DNA of 64,000 nt from Oscillospiraceae bacterium (GTDB lineage Bacteria > Bacillota > Clostridia > Oscillospirales > Oscillospiraceae): contig JAFTGD010000042.1 of the NCBI GenBank assembly GCA_017458065.1, positions 124,001-188,000 of the forward strand, read 5' to 3'. A program made the translations under genes and the position numbers. This document shows, in pieces, positions 34,056 to 41,591 of the stretch; position 1 is the first letter of the stretch, and each line of letters starts with the position of its first letter. The notes under the pieces were generated by a model. That model saw only the letters and a list, made by a program, of their open reading frames with translations. It was not told the origin of the DNA and did no database searches.

Positions 34056-34754
34056 TCAGGAATTCAGCATATCGAGGACCCACTGCGGAGCCAGCTGGGG
34101 CAGTTCGTCGCCGCGGGCTTTCGCACGCCGGTAAGCGGCGATGGTCTCGTTGCGCTTGTCCTCGTAGGCCTGCTTCTTCTCGGCCTCGGCGAGAACCGTC
34201 TCAATATGCTCGCGCGGGATGACACACACGCCGTCCGAGTCGCCAACGACCAGATCGCCGGGGTTCACCTTCACGCCGCCGCAGGTAATGGGGGTGTTGA
34301 TGTTGCCCTCGTTCTTCTTGATGGGGCCGCGGGGCATGAAACCCTTGCTCCACACCGGGAAGCCGAGCTCGATGTTGCCGTCGCGGTCGCGGGTGCAGCC
34401 GTCAATGACCATACCCTCGAAGCCGACCGCCTGGCAGGCGCCCATGATCAGGTCGCCGAAGTAAGCGCGCTCTTCACAGCCTTTTCCGTCGATGACCATG
34501 ACATAGCCCTCGGCCTCAAAGCTGTAGCTTGCCACATGGATTGGGAAGTTGTCGCCGTTGTCGGTCTCGACGGTCAGCGCCGTCCCGACAACCGTCATGC
34601 CGCGGTTGACGGCGTTGATGTGCATATCCATGCAGCCGCCGTTGGGGATGTCAATTTTCGCGGCTTTCACGCCGTCCAGGAGCAGGGGGACATTCAGATT
34701 CTTTGCTCTGCGGATCACTTCATCCGGCAGAAGCGGTGCGCACTGGTTGATCAT
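34056..34754 (-). CDS. RraA-family protein (HMG/CHA aldolase-like)
   Basis: A 232-residue member of the RraA / dimethylmenaquinone-methyltransferase-like fold. The core has GTALTVE near the N-terminus, GDLIMGACQAVGFEGMVIDGCTRD and VKVNPGDLVVGDSDGVCVIP, the pattern of class II pyruvate aldolases such as 4-hydroxy-4-methyl-2-oxoglutarate / 4-carboxy-4-hydroxy-2-oxoadipate aldolase. The Arg-Asp pair of GCTRDRD matches the family's pyruvate/metal site. It overlaps the TRAP permease gene by four bases and shares an operon with a GalB-like protein, which supports the aldolase reading. Confidence 0.82.
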   Translation of the reverse strand: MINQCAPLLPDEVIRRAKNLNVPLLLDGVKAAKIDIPNGGCMDMHINAVNRGMTVVGTALTVETDNGDNFPIHVASYSFEAEGYVMVIDGKGCEERAYFGDLIMGACQAVGFEGMVIDGCTRDRDGNIELGFPVWSKGFMPRGPIKKNEGNINTPITCGGVKVNPGDLVVGDSDGVCVIPREHIETVLAEAEKKQAYEDKRNETIAAYRRAKARGDELPQLAPQWVLDMLNS

Positions 34755-36664
34755 ATTGCTGGAACCTCCTTCTGTTTTCCGGCTGTCATTTTGAAAAACA
34801 CCGTCAGCACAACAACGGCTGCCAGGCCGGCCAGGCCGAGGGGCAGGATGTGGTTGCAGAGCGTCAGGATGCAGGCGACAGCCAGGACGATACGTTCCAC
34901 CGCTTTCAGGTCGCGCAGCAGCCAGCCGAACACCGCACAGGACAGGAAGCAGACGCCGATCGCTGTCAGGACGAAGGTCAGGATCACGCCGCCGTCGATG
35001 CCGAAGGTCGCGGTTGCGGGGTGGAACATCACCAGATTGTTGTTATACAGGAACACAAAGGGGATCAGGAAGCCGGCGATGGCAAACTTGACTGCCTGGA
35101 GCCCGGTTTTCCACATGTCGCCGCCCGAGATGCCGATCGCTGCGAACACTGCCAGCGCAACCGGAGGCGTGATGGCGGCGATGACGCCGAAGTAGAGCAC
35201 GAACAGGTGGGCGGAGGCCATGGACACGCCCAGCTTCACCATGGCGGGGGCAACCAGTACCGAGAGGATGATGTAGCAGGCGGAGGTCGGGAGGCCCATG
35301 CCGAGGATGATGCAGACCACTGCGGTCAGCAGGCCCATGACCAGAACGCTGCCGCCGGCGAGCATCGTGATGATGGTGGAGATCTTCAGGCCGAGGCCGG
35401 TGATGTTGATGGCGCCGACGACAATGCCGACCACCATGCAGGCGATGGACACGCTCATCATGGATTCCGCCGCGTCACGACACATGGCCACAATGTTCTT
35501 GAAGGTGAACTTCTTCGGGTTGGTGATCAGGCCGATCACGATGCAGACCAGGATGGTGTAGAGCGCTGCGCGGGCGGTGCTCATGCCGCTGATCATCAGG
35601 CCGATCAGCAGGAAGATGGGGACAAAGTAGAACCAGCCTTTTTTGAAAATCTGGCCGACCGTGGGGTCGCCCGGGGCTCTCTTGATGGCGGGGACTTTGT
35701 GCCGGTGCGCATAGGAGATGATGCCGGCGGAAGTGGTCAGATAGTAGAGGATCGCCGGGATCAGGGCTGCGAGGCAGATGGTGCCGTAGGGGATGGAGGT
35801 GGCGTCCGCCATCAGGAAGGCAACCGCGCCCATGACCGGGGGCATGATCTGTCCGCCGGAAGCCGCGGTGGCGACAATGCCGCCTGCGGTGTCGTTGTCA
35901 AAGCCCGTCTTCTTCATCAGCGGGATCGTGAAGGTGCCGGCAGTCACAACCGTGGCAGCGCCGGACCCGTTGACCATGCCCAGCAGCATGCTGGAATAGA
36001 CAGCCGCCTGAGCCGGGCCGCCGACGAAGTGGCCGAAGGCCGCGGAGGCGATCTCAACGAAGAACTCGCCCGCTCCGATGAAACTGAGCACGGAGCCGAA
36101 CAGAACAAACAGGAAGATGTAGATCGCCGCGACATTCAAAGCGCTTCCGAAGAGGCCCTCGCTGGAGACCATCAGGTAGGTCGCCATGCGGTAAACGGAT
36201 ACGCGGGAGGTCTCGAGCGTTCCCGGCAGATACGAGCCGTAGAACGTGTACACCAGAAACAGCAGGCAGAGGCCGGGGAGGATGCTGCCCAGTGCGCGGT
36301 AGGAGATATAGATGGCCGCACAGACAAAGAGTACCGAGACGATCTTCTGGAAGTCCGTATAGAGCATCGTCGTCGCGACGTTGGAGTTGCGGAGAACGAT
36401 GACCTCATGGGCGGCAACCACCGTCAAGGCAATCAGCAGGAGATCAAAGATCTTGCCCGGGGCGGATTTCTTGCTTCTCACGAGGAGGAAGAAGGCGATG
36501 ATCAGCGCCCCGTGATAGACCGACTGTTCGGTGTTGTTCAGGGTCAGGAACGGAGACGCCGCCAGCAGGTGGAAGAGGCAGAGGGCAATGGCAACCGCCG
36601 AAGCCATGACATTGAACGCTTTATCGAGCCCGGTCTTGTTGGAAATGGTCTTCTCGTTATCCAT
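34751..36664 (-). CDS. TRAP transporter fused permease (TAXI-type DctQM)
   Basis: A 637-residue fused small and large TRAP membrane subunit with about 16-18 helices. Signature segments include VNGSGAATVVTAGTFTIPLMKKTGF with GGQIMPPVMGAVAF and GLPTSACYIILSVLVAPAMVKLGV. It imports an organic acid with sodium or protons, fed by the TAXI binding protein encoded 18 bases upstream. Start ATG 36664 follows GGAGGAT. Confidence 0.92.
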   Translation of the reverse strand: MDNEKTISNKTGLDKAFNVMASAVAIALCLFHLLAASPFLTLNNTEQSVYHGALIIAFFLLVRSKKSAPGKIFDLLLIALTVVAAHEVIVLRNSNVATTMLYTDFQKIVSVLFVCAAIYISYRALGSILPGLCLLFLVYTFYGSYLPGTLETSRVSVYRMATYLMVSSEGLFGSALNVAAIYIFLFVLFGSVLSFIGAGEFFVEIASAAFGHFVGGPAQAAVYSSMLLGMVNGSGAATVVTAGTFTIPLMKKTGFDNDTAGGIVATAASGGQIMPPVMGAVAFLMADATSIPYGTICLAALIPAILYYLTTSAGIISYAHRHKVPAIKRAPGDPTVGQIFKKGWFYFVPIFLLIGLMISGMSTARAALYTILVCIVIGLITNPKKFTFKNIVAMCRDAAESMMSVSIACMVVGIVVGAINITGLGLKISTIITMLAGGSVLVMGLLTAVVCIILGMGLPTSACYIILSVLVAPAMVKLGVSMASAHLFVLYFGVIAAITPPVALAVFAAIGISGGDMWKTGLQAVKFAIAGFLIPFVFLYNNNLVMFHPATATFGIDGGVILTFVLTAIGVCFLSCAVFGWLLRDLKAVERIVLAVACILTLCNHILPLGLAGLAAVVVLTVFFKMTAGKQKEVPAI

Positions 36665-36682
36665 GGTTCATATCCTCCCTTC

Positions 36683-37702
36683 TTAATCCTGTGCGATTCC
36701 CGCTTCACGGTAATAGCGCAGAGCGCCGTCGTGAATGGGGATATGCGAGGTGGCGATCGTTTCCGGAGAGATCTGGCGCGTGGCGTCATTGGTCTCCTGA
36801 TAGGTGTCCAGGGATTCCATCATGCCCTTGACAAAGGAATAGATCAGGTCGTCATCCGCCTGGGCGGAGCAGAAGATCGTGGTGGCATAGCCGATGGTGC
36901 TGACCGCGTCCTCATTGGCCTGGTGCTCATAGACGCCCGCGGGGATCACGGTCTTGCCGATGAAGGAGAACTCGTCGATGATGGAATCGATCACCTCGTC
37001 GGAGATCGGCAGCATACGGAAAGCGGTCGTCGCTGCGGACTGCTGGATGCCGGCAATGGGATAACCGCCTGTCTGGAAGGCCGCGTCGATATCGCCGTTT
37101 GCAAGCGCTTCGGCAGATTCCGCATAGTTCATGTAGAAGGGGCGGATATCGGCCATCGTAATGCCGTAAGCATTGAGGATCTTCTCATTGATGAACAGAT
37201 AGGATGTGCCCTGCGAGCCCACACAGACCTTTTTCCCCTTCAGGTCGGAGATGTCCGTGATGCCGCTGCTGCCCTTGACGAAGACATGCAGCTGGGACTG
37301 GTACAGCGAAGCAACCTCTCTCAGGTCTTCCTGGGGACCCGCGTCCTGATAGGACATGGTCCCGTGATAGGCGCTGTAAATGGAGTCGCAGTTGGCCATA
37401 CCCAGATCGATGTCGTGATTCACCACCATCGAGATGTTCTCGTTGGATCCGGAGGTGGCCTGGACATTGATGTTCAGCGGGCTTACCTTGGAGACGGCGT
37501 TGCCGATGGCCGCGCCCACATAGTAGAAGGTGCCGGTGGAAGAAGCCGTTCCCAGCGTCAGAGAGCCGGAATAGCTGCCGTCGGGGTTCACGACCTTGCG
37601 GGCCGGATGTCCGTCGCGGTTCTGGAAGAAGGCCACGACCAGGGCGGCGATCATGATGCCGTATACGATCGCGACCGCAATATTCTTCTTACTTTTCTTC
37701 AT
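36683..37702 (-). CDS. TAXI-family TRAP substrate-binding protein
   Basis: A 339-residue binding protein. An N-terminal hydrophobic segment (IAVAIVYGIMIAALVVAFF) serves as signal anchor, followed by the TAXI fold SLTLGTASSTGTFYYVGAAIGNAVSK and DLKGKKVCVGSQGTS. It captures the substrate outside the membrane for the fused permease. Its gene lies between the GalB-like and permease genes in one operon. Confidence 0.9.
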   Translation of the reverse strand: MKKSKKNIAVAIVYGIMIAALVVAFFQNRDGHPARKVVNPDGSYSGSLTLGTASSTGTFYYVGAAIGNAVSKVSPLNINVQATSGSNENISMVVNHDIDLGMANCDSIYSAYHGTMSYQDAGPQEDLREVASLYQSQLHVFVKGSSGITDISDLKGKKVCVGSQGTSYLFINEKILNAYGITMADIRPFYMNYAESAEALANGDIDAAFQTGGYPIAGIQQSAATTAFRMLPISDEVIDSIIDEFSFIGKTVIPAGVYEHQANEDAVSTIGYATTIFCSAQADDDLIYSFVKGMMESLDTYQETNDATRQISPETIATSHIPIHDGALRYYREAGIAQD

Positions 37703-37719
37703 GGCTCACCGCCCGCTTC

Positions 37720-38460
37720 TCAGACCAGCTCGTCGCCGGCCACAGGGAAGAAGTTTGAAAAGCTCTCGCCGTACTGGTAGGTCTGGTTGCCGGAGATACG
37801 GCGCAGGTGGTTGCCGCGCAGGTGAGCGCGCTCGGTATAGTACTGAATGAGATGCTTCTGGGCCTTGAAGCACTGCATCGCAGCGACCTTCTGCTCATAG
37901 ACCTCGCTGATATCGATGAGCGTACCGGGGACAAACTTGCTCAGCTCGGTCTGGTGCGGCTCAAAGCCGAAGAGGCGCATCTGCTTGGTGGTCTTGGTGC
38001 CTTCGATGCGGACGCCGTTGGAGTTGGACTGGATGCTGCAGGCAAAGACGAACTTGGCAACCGCGTTGTGGTCCGGATTCAGAACGTCTTCCCCGTTCTT
38101 GTCGTGGGTCAGGATGATGTTGGGCTGGACCTCGCGGATCTTGCGGATGAGGCGCTCGCGCACTTCGTCGTTCAGGGCCGGCTCCATCGGGTAGTCGGGC
38201 AGATCCCAGAACTCGATGTTCTTGATGCCGAGGATCTCCGCCGCCTTGGTGGTCTCGGCCAGGCGCTCGGCCTTGACGGACTCATAGGTCGCCCCTTCCT
38301 TCTTCCAGAGGTCGTTGCTCTCGCCCCGGATGCCGAAGCTCAGGACAACCACATGGACGTCTGCGCCGTGTTTGATGTACTTGGCGATCGTGCCGCCGCT
38401 GCGCCATACGTAATCCGCCGCGTGTGCGCTGACTACCAGAACCTTCTTGCCTTCGATCAT
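37720..38460 (-). CDS. PIG-L-family protein, 4-oxalomesaconate hydratase (GalB)-like
   Basis: A 246-residue PIG-L/LmbE fold protein. The zinc motif, usually AHPDDE in deacetylases, reads AHAADYVWRSGG here, which resembles the variant of GalB-type 4-oxalomesaconate (4-carboxy-2-hydroxymuconate) hydratases rather than sugar deacetylases. The later metal/catalytic stretch is THDKNGEDVLNPDHNAVAKFV. GalB hydrates a tricarboxylic intermediate of gallate and protocatechuate breakdown, and an RraA-type aldolase performs the next step. The same pair of families is found in this operon. I did not align it to GalB, so the substrate is inference. Confidence 0.72.
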   Translation of the reverse strand: MIEGKKVLVVSAHAADYVWRSGGTIAKYIKHGADVHVVVLSFGIRGESNDLWKKEGATYESVKAERLAETTKAAEILGIKNIEFWDLPDYPMEPALNDEVRERLIRKIREVQPNIILTHDKNGEDVLNPDHNAVAKFVFACSIQSNSNGVRIEGTKTTKQMRLFGFEPHQTELSKFVPGTLIDISEVYEQKVAAMQCFKAQKHLIQYYTERAHLRGNHLRRISGNQTYQYGESFSNFFPVAGDELV

Positions 38461-38521
38461 GATGAAATCCTCCCTAAAATAATGATTTGTTCTATTTCTT
38501 TTCCTGTTTCGGTCTGTGATC

Positions 38522-39424
38522 TTACTCTGCGTCTTTCCCGAGCAGCCATCTGGGATTTGTGACAGCCATGGCCCGGATATCCTCGGCGGTCAGCCCCTGC
38601 TCCATCAGCGCCTCGGCGAACTCTTCCATGCCCTCGTCGGGATAGCAGAGCTTTGTGTTGCCCAGGTCGGTGCCGATGATGCAGTTCTCTGCGCCGACGG
38701 CCTTGATCATCTCGGCGATCACGGGGAGCTCTTCCTTGCCGGTCTTCCAGGTGGTGTAGCAGTGCTCGCACTTGGCGCCGTAGGAGATGAACATCTTCTG
38801 GTCCTCAACGGAGTAATAGGTGGTCGGGAAGGTCACGTGGGTGATGACGATCTTCTTCACGCCGCGCTTTGCCGCTTCGGGGACCAGCTTGTAGGCTTCC
38901 TCATGGGAGACATGGCCCATGGCGAGGATCATGTCGTAGCGGGCGATGATATCGAGGATGTCGAGGACTTCCTTTTTCAGCTCGCCGTTCTCGTCCAGGC
39001 AGTTCTGGGTCGGGGTCTGGATGCCCTGCTCCTTCATCTCGAGGATGATGCTTGCCCAGAAGGCCAGCTTCTTGTTGGGGTTGCCGTCGAACTGATAAGC
39101 CGCCTCATGCTCGTTGTCGCAGGTCGGGAACCAGACCAGCTTGACGCCGCCGCGCGCTGCCATTTCCACTGCCGTCGGGTTCAGCCCGCCGACAGCGCTG
39201 TTGAGGGTGATGGTGCCGACGGCATCGCAGCCGGGATACAGACGGTTGATGAGCTTGGCTCTGCCCGCGGTAGAGGTCCAGTGGTTCTTGATGGCGTAGC
39301 CGGCGAGCGGGGAATCCGTGATCCGCTCCGCCATGTCGATGTCGTCCATCTTGCGGGGGAGACAGTCTGGTGCGGAATGTACGTGCAGATCGTAGCCGCC
39401 TTTGAGAATTTCCTTGAGATCCAT
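38522..39424 (-). CDS. DUF6282-family metal-dependent hydrolase
   Basis: A 300-residue protein with an amidohydrolase/PHP-like barrel. The N-terminal metal motif is GYDLHVHSAPDCLPRK, with histidines in MGHVSHEEA and ITHVTFP and a late IIGTDLGN aspartate. DUF6282 proteins have no firm function. ATG 39424 has AAAGGAG upstream; the frame to 39583 runs through the operators and is rejected. It is the first gene of the TRAP operon, so its reaction (lactone or amide hydrolysis, for example) may be the entry step of the pathway. Confidence 0.82.
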   Translation of the reverse strand: MDLKEILKGGYDLHVHSAPDCLPRKMDDIDMAERITDSPLAGYAIKNHWTSTAGRAKLINRLYPGCDAVGTITLNSAVGGLNPTAVEMAARGGVKLVWFPTCDNEHEAAYQFDGNPNKKLAFWASIILEMKEQGIQTPTQNCLDENGELKKEVLDILDIIARYDMILAMGHVSHEEAYKLVPEAAKRGVKKIVITHVTFPTTYYSVEDQKMFISYGAKCEHCYTTWKTGKEELPVIAEMIKAVGAENCIIGTDLGNTKLCYPDEGMEEFAEALMEQGLTAEDIRAMAVTNPRWLLGKDAE

Positions 39425-39467
39425 AGTAATTGCTCCTTTCAATTGTCGCTCTTGTTTGACTGTCATG

Positions 39468-39664
39468 ATTGTAGAACAATTTTGTATAACTGTCAACCCT
39501 CTTTTTCCGTTTTTCGATAATTCGGCATATCCGCCAATTTTGCAGCCCTGCTTTTGTGCGTTTTGCTCAATATTGTTGAACAATCTCTCCGTACTCCCCG
39601 ATTTGCGGACATTGACAAACCGCAGGTCGCGTGATATATTGTCTTAGCAATGTTGTTCTACAAT
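39468..39664. promoter_or_regulatory. Divergent promoters with three TTGT-N3-ACAA operators
   Basis: Sites at 39468-39480, 39572-39584 and 39653-39664 share TTGT-N3-ACAA. Leftward promoter: TTGACA (39496-39491), 17 bases, TACAAT (39473-39468), with site 1 on the -10. Rightward promoter: TTGACA (39612-39617), 17 bases, TATATT (39635-39640), with site 3 just past the start. The neighbouring GntR protein probably represses both. Confidence 0.82.
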
Positions 39665-39689
39665 TTTCCCGCGATCGGAGGCCCCCGCA

Positions 39690-40337
39690 ATGGCAAACAT
39701 GAATCAGACGACAATGGTGTACGAGAAGCTCAAAGACAGGATCGAAAAGGGATATTATTCCCCCTCTGAGAGCCTCCCGGAAGTGGAGCTTGCGACGGAA
39801 TACAACGTCAGCCGCAACACCGTAAAAAAAGCTCTGCTCATGCTGGAGAACGATTCGTACGTCACCATCGAGCAGAACAAGGGGGCAAAGGTCCGCAGTT
39901 ATTCCAAAAAGGAAGTTCTGGACTATCTGGAGTTCCGTGTGGAGCTGGAGGGCTTTATCACGCGCCTCGCGGTCGAGCACTTCACCAAAAAGGACCTGGA
40001 GAAGCTGGAAGCCATCTATGCCAAAATGGGCCAGCGCCGGGAGGAGAACGACCTGATGGGCTACTCCGCCCTGAACCAGCAGTTCCATGCCACGATCTAC
40101 GCCGCCTGTCCCAACAGGATGGCCACCGATACGCTGGTCCATATGAAGAACCAGATGCGCAAGTACAACGCCAAGACCATTTTGGTCCCGGGCCGCGATG
40201 CACATTCGTACGAAGAGCACGGGAAGATCCTGGCAGCGATCCGCGCCGGGGATGCGAAGGAAGCGGAAGCCTGCATCCGGCATCACGTTGAGAGCGTGAG
40301 AAAGACCTTTGAGGATTACTACTCTCTGCTGTTTTAA
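39690..40337 (+). CDS. GntR-family (FadR/FCD-type) transcriptional regulator
   Basis: A 215-residue regulator. The winged helix-turn-helix covers residues 5-70 (LPEVELATEYNVSRNTVKKALLMLE), followed by an all-helical FCD ligand domain with metal-binding histidines suggested by NQQFHATIYAAC and the HHV near the C-terminus. It is divergent from the DUF6282/GalB-like/TRAP operon and faces the TTGT-N3-ACAA sites. FCD domains bind organic acids, consistent with a tricarboxylate-like inducer (inference). Confidence 0.9.
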   Translation: MANMNQTTMVYEKLKDRIEKGYYSPSESLPEVELATEYNVSRNTVKKALLMLENDSYVTIEQNKGAKVRSYSKKEVLDYLEFRVELEGFITRLAVEHFTKKDLEKLEAIYAKMGQRREENDLMGYSALNQQFHATIYAACPNRMATDTLVHMKNQMRKYNAKTILVPGRDAHSYEEHGKILAAIRAGDAKEAEACIRHHVESVRKTFEDYYSLLF

Positions 40338-40356
40338 TCATAACCCCATAACCAGA

Positions 40357-40394
40357 CATGGACTGCCTCGCCGAACCCGGCGAGGCAGTCCATG
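40357..40394. terminator. Hairpin, repeat family 2, copy 2
   Basis: CATGGACTGCCTCGCC, loop GAACCC, complement. It lies between the convergent GntR and MBL-fold genes. No clear T-run. Related to 32624-32669. Confidence 0.65.
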
Positions 40395-40441
40395 CTGATT
40401 ATGGTTTCTGCGCTCACCAGAAACAGCAGGAAAAAGATGTA

Positions 40442-41278
40442 TTAAACTGAAATAACTCCCGCCTTGATTGCCGGATCGTGGCTGCACAGCACTGCGACGC
40501 ATCCCGGATCGGCGGCCATTTCGGCGATCCAGCGAAGACTTTTGCGCTGCCATTCCCGGGCAAAGCCGAAGCCGGGCGTGATCATCTCCTGCCAGTTGCG
40601 CGGAGAGTATGCGGCGTCCGCGGCCAGCAGGACATAACGCCCGCCATTTCGCACGATAATTGCCGCCTGCCCGTCCGTATGCCCGGGAACATTGACCATC
40701 TGAATGCTTTCATCTCCGAACAGGTCGATCGCCCAGCGGTTCGGCCCGAGGGGCGAGCCCCGGTAATAAAGACGCTCAATGGGCTGATCGTACCACAGGC
40801 TCCAGGGCTGACGCGTCTTGTATACCGTCCGGCAGGCCCAGAAGTACTCATCCTCCGGGAGGATGATATGTTTCGCTTTGTTTACATGCTTCAGCCCTGC
40901 CACATGATCGGGATCCAGATGCGTCAGGAGCACATAGTCCAGATCCTCCGGCCGGATCCCCATGGCGGCGAGCTGCTCATGAATCGCCATGCCCTCGGGC
41001 AGGCAGGGATGAAAAAGAGCGGAAAGATGGGCCGGCAGGACTTTGTTGACCGCGTTCAGATCGTAGACGCCGCAAGGACTGATGTCCCGACACCAGCCGG
41101 TGTCTATCAGGATCAGGCCCTTGGGGTGCTCGATCAGATAGGCGCACACCGGCATGGTCAGGCGGTTCTTGTCCGGCGCGGCCAGCTGTTTTGCCGTGTT
41201 CCTGAGATCAATGCTGTTGCCGTAAGGAACCGTCTCGGACACCTGGATATATCCGCAAACGAGAATATGAAGCTTCAT
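40442..41278 (-). CDS. MBL-fold metallo-hydrolase (AHL-lactonase-like)
   Basis: A 278-residue metallo-beta-lactamase-fold hydrolase with the dinuclear motif THLDPDHVAG (HxDxDH), NVPGHTDGQAAII and LLAADAAYSPRNW. The profile is that of N-acyl-homoserine lactonase-like enzymes of Firmicutes. ATG 41278 is used; the extension to 41404 overlaps the HMA gene. It is the last gene of the leftward copper operon, 28 bases after the HMA protein. A role in metal handling is unproven, and it may simply be read through. Confidence 0.8.
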   Translation of the reverse strand: MKLHILVCGYIQVSETVPYGNSIDLRNTAKQLAAPDKNRLTMPVCAYLIEHPKGLILIDTGWCRDISPCGVYDLNAVNKVLPAHLSALFHPCLPEGMAIHEQLAAMGIRPEDLDYVLLTHLDPDHVAGLKHVNKAKHIILPEDEYFWACRTVYKTRQPWSLWYDQPIERLYYRGSPLGPNRWAIDLFGDESIQMVNVPGHTDGQAAIIVRNGGRYVLLAADAAYSPRNWQEMITPGFGFAREWQRKSLRWIAEMAADPGCVAVLCSHDPAIKAGVISV

Positions 41279-41306
41279 GAGATTGCCCCCTCTGCCAAAC
41301 CTTGTG

Positions 41307-41591
41307 TCACTTGCCCGGCGCGCGGCGCAGGGGATGCCGCAGGGCGTTGAGAATCGGGTTTGACCCGGGCGCGCCCTTTTCGCAGCTCGGATACCCACAG
41401 GCATCCAGGCGATCCCGAATCTTTTTTTCTGTCACGATCTCCGGATCATAGCGCACGGTCAGCTCTGCGCGCAGATAGACGATGGCCGCATCCAGTACCC
41501 CTCTGGTCTGCAGCATAGTGCCCACGATCACCTCCGCGCACTGGCGACAGTAGATGCCCTTTACATGGGTTACGAATGCTTTTTCTTCCAT
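41307..41591 (-). CDS. Heavy-metal-associated (HMA) domain protein
   Basis: A 94-residue protein with one HMA fold, metal motif GIYCRQC (CxxC) near residue 15 and the beta-alpha-beta pattern ending RLDACGYPS. It has a short basic tail beyond the domain. It overlaps the end of the copA gene by 22 bases. It is a likely copper chaperone handing metal to the pump. The usual GMTC is replaced by GIYC. Confidence 0.85.
   Translation of the reverse strand: MEEKAFVTHVKGIYCRQCAEVIVGTMLQTRGVLDAAIVYLRAELTVRYDPEIVTEKKIRDRLDACGYPSCEKGAPGSNPILNALRHPLRRAPGK

Noticed and set aside
34850-37780. A 976-codon open frame antisense to the TRAP transporter genes
   Set aside because: It mirrors the GC-biased codons of the real genes. 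Its product is rich in His, Asp, Gln and Arg with no domain, no ribosome site matters, and the opposite strand encodes clear TAXI-TRAP proteins.
40442-41278. Quorum-quenching lactonase as a firm call
   Set aside because: The HxDxDH motif is general for the MBL fold. The context is a copper operon and nothing shows a homoserine-lactone substrate.
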